From assembly GCF_014842075.1 (NCBI RefSeq), contig NZ_JACYVA010000001.1, positions 434,001 through 498,000 of the forward strand: DNA of 64,000 bases, given 5' to 3'. This document shows, piece by piece, positions 17,572 through 26,217 of the stretch (positions are counted from its first letter, which is position 1; the number at the start of each line of letters is the position of its first letter). The translations under genes and the position numbers were made by a program. Under the pieces are notes generated by a model. The model did not search any database and had not been told where the DNA came from. It saw only the letters and a program-made list of their open reading frames with translations. Source of the DNA: Sphingomonas sp. CFBP 13720 (GTDB taxonomy: Bacteria; Pseudomonadota; Alphaproteobacteria; Sphingomonadales; Sphingomonadaceae).

Positions 17572-18357
17572 TCAGTGATGGTCGTGCAGGTGCACGGCAT
17601 CGTTGATGTACAGCGAGGTCAGCAGCGCGAAGACATATGCCTGCACGCCGGCAACCAGCATTTCGAGGGCGGACACGCCGACCATCAGCGCGAAGCTAGG
17701 CAGGCTGACCAACAGGCCGACGCCGACGCCCGTGTTCGTCGAATTGATGATGAAGCCCGCCAGCACCTTCAGCAGGATGTGCCCGGCGGTCATCGCGACG
17801 AACAACCGCAGCGCAAGGCTGAACGGGCGCACCATGAACGACACGAACTCGATCGGCGCGACCAGCAGCAGCACCGGGATCGGCGTGCCCTTCGGCGCGA
17901 ACAGGCTGAAGAAACGCAGGCCGTGCTTGAACAGCCCGACGATCAGCACGATCGAAAAGCTTGCGATCGCCAGCACGCCGGTAACAGTGAAGTGGCTGGT
18001 CACGGTGAACGGATGCAGCCCGACCACGCCGAACGGCAGCAGACCGACGACGTTGGCGAACAGGATGAACATGAACAGCGAGAAGACGTACGGCAGGTAG
18101 GCGCGGCCTTCCTTGCCGATGTTCGCGTACAGGAGCTTGTCGATGAAGCCGGTGAAGCCCTCGACCGCCATCTGCCAGCGACCCGGAACGACCTGCTGGC
18201 GAAGGCCGCCGATCATGAACGCGAACAGCGCGATCGCCGCAACGATCATCCACAATGCCGAATTGGTGAACGGCACGACGTGGTCGCCCAGCGGAATGTT
18301 GAAGATCGTCTGCACCTCGAACTGGTGCATCGGATCGATCTTGCCTGCCTGCGCCAC
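17572..18357 (-). CDS. atpB: ATP synthase F0 subunit a
   Basis: A 261-residue membrane subunit a that forms the proton half-channels. The N-terminus MAQAGKIDPMHQFEVQTIF is the usual alphaproteobacterial start and requires the GTG codon at 18357. The essential Arg lies in RPFSLALRLFVAMTAGH. Five to six hydrophobic helices are evident. It is followed 40 nt later by atpE and preceded 36 nt earlier by atpI. Confidence 0.96.
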   Translation of the reverse strand: MAQAGKIDPMHQFEVQTIFNIPLGDHVVPFTNSALWMIVAAIALFAFMIGGLRQQVVPGRWQMAVEGFTGFIDKLLYANIGKEGRAYLPYVFSLFMFILFANVVGLLPFGVVGLHPFTVTSHFTVTGVLAIASFSIVLIVGLFKHGLRFFSLFAPKGTPIPVLLLVAPIEFVSFMVRPFSLALRLFVAMTAGHILLKVLAGFIINSTNTGVGVGLLVSLPSFALMVGVSALEMLVAGVQAYVFALLTSLYINDAVHLHDHH

Positions 18358-18393
18358 GTCGCTTCGCCCCGATATGCCAAGGCGCCCGGGATG

Positions 18394-18714
18394 TTAGCCC
18401 GAACGCCGGTTCGAAATCCTGATGATGTTCCTGAACGCACTGACGATCCCGAGGGCCAGCAGCACGAGCAGGAGCCATGGCGAGGTGCCGAGCAGATAAT
18501 CGAGCGTACCGCCGATCACCGCTCCCCCGACCATCCCCCCGATCAGTTCGGCCAGCACGCGATTGCCGAGGCGGTAATTCCGTTCCCCGTCGTCCTCGCG
18601 CGCCGTGCCGTTCCGTATCGCCTCGTCCGTCTGCGCCTGCTTCAACCGTGCGTCGAGCGCGGCGATGCGGGCATCTTCTGGCAAGGGGTCCAGTCCGGGC
18701 TCGTTCTCCGCCAT
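18394..18714 (-). CDS. atpI: AtpI-like ATP synthase accessory protein
   Basis: A 106-residue protein with a charged N-terminal half (coiled-coil tendency, about 12-45) and two membrane helices (about 56-75 and 80-98). It fits AtpI/AtpQ-type proteins encoded first in atp operons and thought to help c-ring assembly or Mg supply. The ATG at 18714 has a strong GGGGGAGAG site; a start at 18774 would add residues without a ribosome-binding site. Confidence 0.85.
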   Translation of the reverse strand: MAENEPGLDPLPEDARIAALDARLKQAQTDEAIRNGTAREDDGERNYRLGNRVLAELIGGMVGGAVIGGTLDYLLGTSPWLLLVLLALGIVSAFRNIIRISNRRSG

Positions 18715-18959
18715 TCTCTCCCCCCACGACCATTCGGTCGGGCCAAAGAACACGCCGGATGGCGAGCCCGCCAAGGCAGGCGCGCTTTAGGAAGGTGACG
18801 GTTTCGAGTCAACCATAGCGTTCGCGCGACAAGCTTTCGGAACGGTGAACGGGACGACGGTGACCGCCCGCGGGCGGCCGTCCGTGAGGCAGATGCCGCA
18901 ACCGGAAACGCACTAAAGCCGTCCCCGCAGATGCCGACAGAGCCGCTATCCTACCATCG

Positions 18960-19343
18960 TCAAACGCAGCGCGGGTCGCGCTGCGCCGGGCCGCTGCCGC
19001 GCGTTTCCCATGATCCGCCGGGCGTCTTGTACTTCTCGCCCGGCTTTGTCTGCGCGACCAGATTGCATCCGCTGACGAACGCGAACTGTTCCACGGTCGC
19101 GCCGGCCTGCGCGCCGCGAGTATAAGCCGCCTTGCGCTGGATGTTGATGTTGGCGACCAGCGCGCGCAGCTCGGGCGTACCGCCGCCGACGACGCCCAGA
19201 TAGCCGTCGGGCTGTTCGCCGACCTGCCCCGCGGCGCGTGCCGCCTGATAGGCCGGGTCGCGCTGCGCCCACGCCGTTCCCGCGATCCCGCCGACTGAGA
19301 CGAGGACGGCGGCGGCGATACCGAACTTCACGAAACCATGCAT
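18960..19343 (-). CDS. YdbL family protein (DUF1318)
   Basis: A 127-residue exported protein with a signal peptide (MHGFVKFGIAAAVLVSVGGIAGTAWA). The core AYQAARAAGQVGEQPDGYLGVV and NIQRKAAYTRGAQAGATVEQFAFVSG matches YdbL/DUF1318, encoded with YnbE and the AsmA-like protein YdbH. In E. coli, YdbH acts in intermembrane phospholipid transport and YnbE partners it; YdbL is thought to modulate their interaction. It is the last gene of the trio, 2 nt after ynbE. Start ATG 19343. Confidence 0.88.
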   Translation of the reverse strand: MHGFVKFGIAAAVLVSVGGIAGTAWAQRDPAYQAARAAGQVGEQPDGYLGVVGGGTPELRALVANINIQRKAAYTRGAQAGATVEQFAFVSGCNLVAQTKPGEKYKTPGGSWETRGSGPAQRDPRCV

Positions 19344-19345
19344 GG

Positions 19346-19540
19346 TCAGAATATCCCCGGATTGTCCTGGATCAGCGTCTTCGCTTCTCCATCAAGACGA
19401 TACACCACTTCCTGCGTGATGTTGATGTTCAGATTGATGACGATGGGCTTGTCGGGCGCGGATACGTTGACGCACCCCCCCGCCGCCAGCGCGACGGCTC
19501 CGGTCATCAAGGCTCGCATCGTCGTCACCGTTTCGCTCAT
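19346..19540 (-). CDS. YnbE-like outer-membrane lipoprotein
   Basis: A 64-residue lipoprotein. The lipobox LAAGGC places the acylated Cys near residue 23, and the C-terminal part NLNINITQEVVYRLDGEAKTL is typical of YnbE. In E. coli, YnbE multimers join YdbH to form a bridge to the outer membrane. The start overlaps the ydbH-like stop by 4 nt (ATGA), which supports translational coupling and a shared complex. Confidence 0.88.
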   Translation of the reverse strand: MSETVTTMRALMTGAVALAAGGCVNVSAPDKPIVINLNINITQEVVYRLDGEAKTLIQDNPGIF

Positions 19541-22500
19541 GGCACAGTCTCGCTTTCGGGTGGCTGAATGACGGGGTCTTTCGTCGTCGGCAATGGCGCC
19601 GGGGGCAGTCCCTGTTCGCGGCGCTTCTGCTCGGCCTGCAACGCGGTCAGGTTGCGCTCGATCAACCGGCCGGGATCGTAATAGCTCTGCACCGAATCGA
19701 TCAGCTGACGAAACGGCGCCTTTACCCGCACGTTGAACACGAACGGCAGTTTCGCCAGCCGCCGGATCAGGAAATTGCTGCTGGTCCCCTCGCCCTGGCT
19801 GACCCCGGCGAAGCGGATCGCGGTCACCATCTCGCCCGCCAGCGGCCCGTCCATCTCGATGTTGAGCCGGCGATAATCGATCGATTTCAGCGCCTGAAAC
19901 GCCAGATTGCCCCAGAAACCGACATCCTCCTTCGTCACTTCGCCGACATAGGACAAATTGCCGCCGCCGCGCGATTCCAGCTTGCCGCCCTCGATCCGTC
20001 CGCCATTCGCGTCGAAGATCATCGGCAGCACGCCGTCGAACACGCCCGACGCGTTCAGATTGTCGAATTCGAACTGTTGCAGGAACAGCCCGCCATCGAC
20101 TCCGGCGACATGGAACGTCATCCGCCGTTCCCGGTCAGTGCCGAAATCCAGCACGGTCGGATCAAGCGTCATCTCGCCGCCGCCCAGCGGCCAGCGTCCG
20201 CCCTCGATCCGTACCCGCTGACCTTCGATCAACTGGTATCGCACCACCCCGTCGGGGACCGGGATACCCGGATTGACCTCGGCGATCGTCGCCACTTGTC
20301 CCGGCGCGGTGACGAAGCCCAGCAGGTCGGTGAACCGCATCTCGCCCGACAGTCCGGTGACCGGTCCGAACGCCGCCGCCAGGTCGGTGCCCGCCGTGCG
20401 GAACACGCCGGTGCTGGTCACCCCGCCGGGCGTCCACGCGATATCACCACAACCCGACACGCTGCCCTTCACTTCGGCCACCACGCCGAACGTCAATCGC
20501 GTCAGTTCGTTCGGCTGGAACCCGTCGCTGAACGCGATGCCGGGTACGGCCAGCATGGCATCGCCGGTCCCCTTGCCCAGATCATGAGCGATGGCGACGT
20601 CGGCGACCTTCACCCCCTTGGCCGGGTGTTTCAGCGACCCGCCCGCCCGAATATCGTTGCCGTTCAGCGTCAGGCGGAAATCGTCGCTGCGCAGCGGTTC
20701 GAAACGCGGGGCGGCATCGGCATCGCGCACACCCAACCCGCCGTCAAGCGACAGCACGCCGCCCGCCAGCCGCCACGCGCCCGCCGCCTCGCGGATCAAC
20801 AGCGGCACGTTGCCGATCTGCCCCTCGCCGCCCTCGAACCGTCCCGCGACGGTCCCGGTGGCGATCCGCCCGGTCAGCGTGGCGATATCCAGTACGCTCA
20901 ACCGCTCCGTAGTTCCCAGCCGGGTCTTCACGCCCGACAGCGCGAAATCGCGTCCGCTGAACCCGAAGCGAGCGCGCGCCGCCGCCAGCGCGATCGGCGT
21001 CACGCCCAGCCGTCCCTGCAATGCCACCTCGCCGGTCGTCACGCCGCCTGCGATCCGTCCGTCGGTCACCCGCACCATCGCACCATCGACCGGGCACAAC
21101 CGCAACCGTGCGGGGTCGAGGATCAGTCCCGACACCTGCAACCGATCGAACCCGACCGCCGAACAATCGGCATTGACCGCCAGCCGCCCCGCCCCGTCCC
21201 ATCGTGCCGCAACCGGCATCCGCAGCCCATTGATCCGTCCGTCGCCCAGCGGACCGGACAGCGTCGCCACCGTATCGATGCGCGTCGTTCCATCCGCCGA
21301 CCGCTCGAACCGCACCGGGGTCAGCGCCAGCCGCGCACCCCCGGCCGCATAGGGCCGCACCACCGCCTCCCCGGTCACCGCCGCCCCCGGCCCCGCCTGC
21401 GCCAGACGCACGCGGGCCTCCGGCATCCCGCCGCCGCCCAGCGAAAGCGCGCCGTTCAGCGTCGCCCCTTTTCCCGACACCCACCGCACCGGCCCGCCAT
21501 CGAGCGTAGCACGAACGCCGCTGTCGCTCGCGAACGCCAGCCGGTCGATTCGCGCTGCAAGGGGACGTGCCGCCACCTGCGCCGACACATCGAACCGCCG
21601 CGCCGCGCGCACCGCCGCCGCCGCCATCGCCCGCACCAGCGGATCGACCGGCGTGCCCGCCGCCGCGTCGCTCAGCCGCGCGACCTGCGCCGCATCGATC
21701 TGCGCACCGTCCGCCGCGATCCGCCCTTCGAACGCCGGCACGCCGCCGATCGAATAGCGGCCCGCCACCGCCAGCCGCCGGGCGGACAGTTGTGGCACTG
21801 CGAACGCGCCCGACGCCAGGTCGATCGTACCGCGTGTCGCGTCGCGTCCGCCGTCGAAGCCGATCCGCCCCGTGACATCCGCCACCCGCGTCGTCGGCGC
21901 GGTGATGGCTGCCAGCGTCACCGCCGCCTGTCCACGCCACCGGTCGAACCGGTCGCCCAGCATCAGGTCGAGCGTCGTGGCGGGCCGCGCGACCTGCACC
22001 GCGCCGCAACCCGCGCGCTGCGCCCGCACCGGCCCGGTCACGCTTGCCTGTCCCCGAACGATCCGAACCGACAGTGCCGCCATCGTCCCATCGACTGCAC
22101 AGCCGTTCCACGCCAGCCGCGGGGCTACCGCCGCCAGTTGGCCGGTGAACCCGTCCGACAGCTTTCCGCGCCCAGCCAGCTTCATGCCCACCACGCCGTA
22201 CGGGGTCGTCAGCCGGATACGTCCGTCGTTCACTGCGACGTTCAGATCGGGTAATGTGAAAGGCTTGCCCGACGGTGGCGGCAGCAGTTTGTCGATCTGT
22301 CCGAACGATACCGTCCCGTCGGGACGCAACGTCGCGTTCAACCGGACCTGCCCCGCGCGTGCGCCGGTCACGCTGGCACCGTTCAGCCCGATATCAGTAT
22401 CGACGTCGATCCAGTCGGCAACCAGGTCGGGCGCTCGCGGATCACCCAGCACCACGTCGACCAGCCGCTGCCGTCCCAGCCCGATCTGCGCGACACGGTA

Positions 22501-22701
22501 GCGCGCCTGCACCCCGCGCCGCTCCAGCTCCCGCCGCACGAACCCGTCGGCGATCGTCCGCCGCTGCGTCCACAGCAACGCGGCCAGCGCCAGCACGATC
22601 AGCACGACCACCAATAGGACACGCGCGAACGTGCGTCGCCGGCCCCCGGCGGGGCGTGCGGGCGTCTCCGGCACTCCTTCGTCGCTGCTCAGACCCCGCA
22701 C
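19537..22701 (-). CDS. YdbH-like AsmA-family intermembrane transport protein
   Basis: A protein of about 1054 residues with one N-terminal membrane anchor (FARVLLVVVLIVLALAALLW) and a very long beta-rich periplasmic region, as in YdbH/TamB/AsmA-like bridge proteins that move phospholipid between membranes. The C-terminal region (LLQFLDVV-like stretches; GDIAWTPGGVTSTGVFR, FDNLNASGVFDGVLPMIFD) matches the YdbH domain. The start is uncertain: in-frame candidates are TTG 22749, GTG 22701 and GTG 22674; 22701 is a compromise. It is divergent from radC, and the YnbE- and YdbL-like genes follow. Confidence 0.85.
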   Translation of the reverse strand: MRGLSSDEGVPETPARPAGGRRRTFARVLLVVVLIVLALAALLWTQRRTIADGFVRRELERRGVQARYRVAQIGLGRQRLVDVVLGDPRAPDLVADWIDVDTDIGLNGASVTGARAGQVRLNATLRPDGTVSFGQIDKLLPPPSGKPFTLPDLNVAVNDGRIRLTTPYGVVGMKLAGRGKLSDGFTGQLAAVAPRLAWNGCAVDGTMAALSVRIVRGQASVTGPVRAQRAGCGAVQVARPATTLDLMLGDRFDRWRGQAAVTLAAITAPTTRVADVTGRIGFDGGRDATRGTIDLASGAFAVPQLSARRLAVAGRYSIGGVPAFEGRIAADGAQIDAAQVARLSDAAAGTPVDPLVRAMAAAAVRAARRFDVSAQVAARPLAARIDRLAFASDSGVRATLDGGPVRWVSGKGATLNGALSLGGGGMPEARVRLAQAGPGAAVTGEAVVRPYAAGGARLALTPVRFERSADGTTRIDTVATLSGPLGDGRINGLRMPVAARWDGAGRLAVNADCSAVGFDRLQVSGLILDPARLRLCPVDGAMVRVTDGRIAGGVTTGEVALQGRLGVTPIALAAARARFGFSGRDFALSGVKTRLGTTERLSVLDIATLTGRIATGTVAGRFEGGEGQIGNVPLLIREAAGAWRLAGGVLSLDGGLGVRDADAAPRFEPLRSDDFRLTLNGNDIRAGGSLKHPAKGVKVADVAIAHDLGKGTGDAMLAVPGIAFSDGFQPNELTRLTFGVVAEVKGSVSGCGDIAWTPGGVTSTGVFRTAGTDLAAAFGPVTGLSGEMRFTDLLGFVTAPGQVATIAEVNPGIPVPDGVVRYQLIEGQRVRIEGGRWPLGGGEMTLDPTVLDFGTDRERRMTFHVAGVDGGLFLQQFEFDNLNASGVFDGVLPMIFDANGGRIEGGKLESRGGGNLSYVGEVTKEDVGFWGNLAFQALKSIDYRRLNIEMDGPLAGEMVTAIRFAGVSQGEGTSSNFLIRRLAKLPFVFNVRVKAPFRQLIDSVQSYYDPGRLIERNLTALQAEQKRREQGLPPAPLPTTKDPVIQPPESETVP

Positions 22702-22840
22702 TCCACACCCATCGCCGCCGTTCGTCGGCGCAACGCCGGCCAGGGTCAAGCGCGGCGCGCGCGAACCGGTTCCGCCAGCGCAACGAAAATCGGGCTCCCG
22801 GCACCTTCAATCCGTCCCGCCGATCCGCTACGCCACCGTC

Positions 22841-23524
22841 ATGACCGCGCCAGACACCGACGGCACCGGCCACCGTGCCCGCCTGCGCGGACGCCTGCTC
22901 ATGCACGGCGGCGAAACGTTGCTGGACCACGAACTGATCGAATATCTGCTGACGCTCGCCATCCCGCGCCGGGACACGAAGCCGCTGGCCAAGACACTGC
23001 TGCACGAATTCGGCGGCATCGGCGGCCTGCTGTCCGCCGATTCGGTCGCGCTGGGCAAGGTGAGCGGCATGGGCGATTCCCCCGTCGCCGCGATCCGCAT
23101 CGTACAGGCCGCCGCCATCCGCATGCTGCATGCACAGGTCGCCCCTCGTCCGGTCCTGTCGAACTGGCAGGCGCTGCTCGACTATCTTCACGCCGACATG
23201 GCGCATCACGTCGTGGAACGCATCCGCGTGCTCCATTTGAACAGCCGCAACCTGCTGATCCGCGACGAACTGGTGGCGGAAGGGACGGTGGACGAAGCGC
23301 CGCTCTACACCCGCGAAGTCATCCGCCGGGCGCTCGATCTCGGTTCCGCCGCCTTGATCCTCGTCCACAACCATCCTAGCGGGGACCACAGCCCCAGCCG
23401 CGCGGACATCGATTTGACCCGCACCATTGCCGCCGCCGGCAAGCCGCTGGGCATCGCGGTGCACGACCATCTCATCATCGGCGCACGCGGCCATACCAGC
23501 CTGCGCGCACAGGGAATGCTATGA
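22841..23524 (+). CDS. radC: RadC family JAB-domain protein
   Basis: A 227-residue RadC/YeeS-type protein. A helix-hairpin-helix region (about 20-80) precedes the JAB1/MPN metalloprotease-like domain with the JAMM signature HNHPSGDHSPSRAD at 176-189. Despite the name, a direct DNA-repair role is doubtful in this family. The ATG at 22841 gives the usual length; a longer upstream frame runs antisense into the divergent gene. Its stop overlaps the acetyltransferase start (ATGA). Confidence 0.92.
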   Translation: MTAPDTDGTGHRARLRGRLLMHGGETLLDHELIEYLLTLAIPRRDTKPLAKTLLHEFGGIGGLLSADSVALGKVSGMGDSPVAAIRIVQAAAIRMLHAQVAPRPVLSNWQALLDYLHADMAHHVVERIRVLHLNSRNLLIRDELVAEGTVDEAPLYTREVIRRALDLGSAALILVHNHPSGDHSPSRADIDLTRTIAAAGKPLGIAVHDHLIIGARGHTSLRAQGML

Positions 23525-24099
23525 CCGAAAAGGAGAAGATGATTGCGGGTGAACTGTACGACGCCAGCGATCCCGAACTCGTCGCCGACGTGCTCGCCGC
23601 CTGTCGCTGGATGGATCGGTACGACGTTTCCCGCTCGCTCGGCATGGCGGAACGGCTTTCGTTGCTGCGCGAACAACTCGGATCGGTCGGCGACGGGGTG
23701 ACGATCCGCCCGCCGTTCCGCATCGATTACGGGTACAACATCACTGTCGGCGATGACGTCTTCATCAATTTCGGCTGTATCATTCTCGATGTCTGTGCCG
23801 TCACGATCGGCGCGAAGACCCAGATCGGTCCGGGGGTGCAGATCCTTGCCGCCGACCATCCCCGCGATCCTGCCGTCCGCGCGCAAATGGTCGAATATGG
23901 TCGGCCGGTGACGATCGGCGCGAACGTCTGGATCGGTGGCGGCGCGATTCTACTGCCCGGCGTGACCATCGGCGACGACGCCCTGATCGGCGCGGGTGCG
24001 GTCGTCGCCCGCGATGTCGCGCCGGGCGCGACTGTCGTCGGTAATCCGGCAAGAATGCTGAATCCGACCGGAACTGCCCGGTCCGACACGGACCGCTGA
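23521..24099 (+). CDS. Sugar O-acetyltransferase (Maa/LacA/NodL type)
   Basis: A 192-residue left-handed beta-helix acetyltransferase. It has the N-terminal Maa domain (MIAGELYDASDPELVADVLA) and hexapeptide repeats (about 65-185) with the catalytic His in AADHPRD, and ends GNPARMLNP. It transfers acetyl from acetyl-CoA to a sugar such as maltose or a related glycoside. Overlaps radC by 4 nt. Cytoplasmic. Confidence 0.92.
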   Translation: MTEKEKMIAGELYDASDPELVADVLAACRWMDRYDVSRSLGMAERLSLLREQLGSVGDGVTIRPPFRIDYGYNITVGDDVFINFGCIILDVCAVTIGAKTQIGPGVQILAADHPRDPAVRAQMVEYGRPVTIGANVWIGGGAILLPGVTIGDDALIGAGAVVARDVAPGATVVGNPARMLNPTGTARSDTDR

Positions 24100-24158
24100 C
24101 GCGAAACGGCCGCCGGGATCGCTCCCGGCGGCCATGCTCGTTCGGTGATCTCAGGCGG

Positions 24159-24647
24159 TTACGCGCTCCGGCTCAGGAACTGCGTCAACTCTGCCTTTGA
24201 CACCGCCTTCGACTTGTCTGCATCGGCCGATGCGAACGCCTGCTTCACCCACGCCTTCACCTCAGGCTTGTCGGCGGTCACCTCCGGCTCGCTCGCCGAT
24301 CGCAATGCGACCATCCATTCGCCGAACTGTCGCTCGGTCAGCTGGCCCTTCCCGTCCTTGTCGTACTTCGGGAATTCCGCCTCGACGATCTGCGCGATCT
24401 GCGTTCCAGTGGCGGGCTGGCCCGCTTCGGCGGTGGTCTGCGCGGTCTGCGTTGCCGGATCGGGCTGCGTAGCGGGGGCGGCCGGTGTCGCGCCGATCAC
24501 GTCCGATGCTTCCTCGGGTGCAGTCGTGGCGGGTGCACCGGGCACCGTCTGTGCGGGGGCAACAGTGGTCTGCGCCGGTGCGGCATCCTGCGCAAATGCA
24601 GGGGTCGACATCAGGACGGCACTGGCGAGAAGAATACGCTTCATCAT
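24159..24647 (-). CDS. Exported EF-hand protein
   Basis: A 162-residue exported protein: a signal peptide (MMKRILLASAVLMSTPAFAQ), a 60-residue Ala/Thr/Pro/Gln-rich linker, then two EF-hand-like loops, YDKDGKGQLTERQF and ADADKSKAVSKAEL. The second loop has Lys/Ala at positions that usually bind Ca, so binding there may be weak. The ATG at 24647 (or 24644) follows AAGGAGT. The 5' region holds a striking nested inverted repeat. Function in calcium binding or envelope signalling is inferred only. Confidence 0.85.
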   Translation of the reverse strand: MMKRILLASAVLMSTPAFAQDAAPAQTTVAPAQTVPGAPATTAPEEASDVIGATPAAPATQPDPATQTAQTTAEAGQPATGTQIAQIVEAEFPKYDKDGKGQLTERQFGEWMVALRSASEPEVTADKPEVKAWVKQAFASADADKSKAVSKAELTQFLSRSA

Positions 24648-24664
24648 CGAATTACTCCTTTACG

Positions 24665-24733
24665 GATTGGTTCGTGTACTTATCGCATAATCCGACGATG
24701 CATCGGAACGACTATGCGACGACCCAACCAATC
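24665..24733. repeat. Nested inverted repeat upstream of the EF-hand gene
   Basis: Three concentric inverted elements: GATTGGTT (24665-24672)/AACCAATC (24726-24733), TCGCATA (24683-24689)/TATGCGA (24713-24719), and a core palindrome CGATGCATCG (24696-24705). It lies 18-86 nt upstream of the leftward EF-hand start and could be a leader RNA structure or an operator. Confidence 0.7.
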
Positions 24734-24856
24734 TAGGTCGTTTCGGTCTCGTTTGAACCCCTTTTTTAGCTTCTTCTATCGCACGACAGGCTCGATTCGC
24801 CCGCAACCTGTTGCTATGGCGCGGCCAAGCGTTCGCCCCTTTCCGAAAGGCATCCG

Positions 24857-26167
24857 ATGATTCCGCGCTATTCCCGCCCCGCCATGGTCGCGCTGTGGCA
24901 ACCCCAGACCCGATTCCGCATCTGGTTCGAGATTGAGGCGCACGCCACCGACGCGCTCGCCGATCTGGGCGTGGTCCCGCGCGAGGCGGCGGCAAAGATC
25001 TGGGCATCGAACGACGCCGACTTCGACGTCGACCGGATCGATGCGATCGAAGCGGAAACGAAGCACGACGTCATCGCCTTCCTGACGCACGTGTCCGAAC
25101 GCACCGGCCCCGAAGCGCGCTTCCTGCATCAGGGGATGACCAGCTCCGACGTGCTCGACACCGCGCTGGCGGTGCAGCTTGCCCGGGCGTCTGACATCCT
25201 GCTCGCCGATCTCGACGCGCTGCTGGTGGTGATCGAACGCCGCGCACGCGAACACAAGCTGACCCCGACCATCGGGCGCAGCCACGGCATCCATGCCGAA
25301 CCGGTGACGTTCGGCCTGAAGCTGGCACAGGCCTATGCCGAATTCGACCGCTGCCGCACCCGCCTCGTCAACGCGCGCGCCGAAGTCGCGACCTGCGCCA
25401 TCTCGGGCGCGGTCGGCACCTTCGCCAATATCGACCCCGCGGTCGAGGCGCATGTCGCGGCAAAGATGGGCCTGACGGTCGAACCGGTGTCGACACAGGT
25501 CATTCCGCGCGATCGGCATGCGATGTATTTCGCGACGCTGGGCGTGATCGCCGGCTCGATCGAGCGGCTCGCCACCGAGATTCGTCACCTGCAACGCACC
25601 GAAGTGCTGGAGGCGGAGGAATATTTCTCGCCGGGGCAAAAGGGGTCGTCGGCGATGCCGCACAAGCGCAATCCGGTGCTGACCGAAAACCTGACCGGCC
25701 TTGCCCGCATGGTGCGCGGCTATGTCACACCCGCGCTGGAAAACGTCGCGCTGTGGCATGAACGCGACATCAGCCATTCGTCGGTCGAACGCTATATCGG
25801 TCCCGACGCCACCATCACGCTCGACTTCGCGCTCGCCCGCTTGACCGGTGTGATCGACAAGCTGGTCGTCTATCCTGCGCGCATGGCCAAGAACCTGCAC
25901 AAGATGGGCGGTCTCGTCCATTCGCAGCGTGTGCTGCTGGCGCTGACCCAGGCCGGCGTCAGCCGCGAGGACGCGTACCGCTATGTCCAGCGCAACGCGA
26001 TGCAGGTGTGGGAATCGGACGGCGAACTGTCGCTGCTCGAACTGCTGAAGGCGGATGCCGACGTCGCGGCCGCGCTGTCTGTCGAGGAGATCGAGAGCCG
26101 CTTCGACCTCGATTACCACTACAAGCACGTCGACACGATCTTCGCGCGGGTGTTCGGGGCGGCGTAA
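24857..26167 (+). CDS. purB: Adenylosuccinate lyase
   Basis: A 436-residue PurB of the fumarase/aspartase superfamily. It cleaves SAICAR and adenylosuccinate, releasing fumarate, in purine synthesis. The superfamily signature GSSAMPHKRNP is present at about residues 263-273, and the substrate-site motifs TSSDVLDTA and GRSHGIHAEPVTFG are also seen. The length is normal. ATG at 24857 with GAAAGG upstream. Followed by the DUF389 gene after 50 nt. Confidence 0.97.
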   Translation: MIPRYSRPAMVALWQPQTRFRIWFEIEAHATDALADLGVVPREAAAKIWASNDADFDVDRIDAIEAETKHDVIAFLTHVSERTGPEARFLHQGMTSSDVLDTALAVQLARASDILLADLDALLVVIERRAREHKLTPTIGRSHGIHAEPVTFGLKLAQAYAEFDRCRTRLVNARAEVATCAISGAVGTFANIDPAVEAHVAAKMGLTVEPVSTQVIPRDRHAMYFATLGVIAGSIERLATEIRHLQRTEVLEAEEYFSPGQKGSSAMPHKRNPVLTENLTGLARMVRGYVTPALENVALWHERDISHSSVERYIGPDATITLDFALARLTGVIDKLVVYPARMAKNLHKMGGLVHSQRVLLALTQAGVSREDAYRYVQRNAMQVWESDGELSLLELLKADADVAAALSVEEIESRFDLDYHYKHVDTIFARVFGAA

Positions 26168-26217
26168 GCGATGGCCCGGCTACCAGCCCCGCCCCGGACA
26201 ACGGGTAACGACGACAG

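Noticed and set aside
18864..18877. CCGCCCGCGGGCGG palindrome upstream of atpI
   Set aside because: A short GC palindrome is common by chance in this genome and no promoter or terminator elements accompany it.
20077..22254. A 725-residue open frame on the + strand opposite the ydbH-like gene
   Set aside because: The translation is a long Arg/Pro/His-rich sequence without structure, expected from the antisense of a GC-rich gene.
24707..24755. GGAAC near the EF-hand/purB gap as an EcfG promoter
   Set aside because: The next CGTT is about 29 nt downstream, outside the 16-17 nt spacing.
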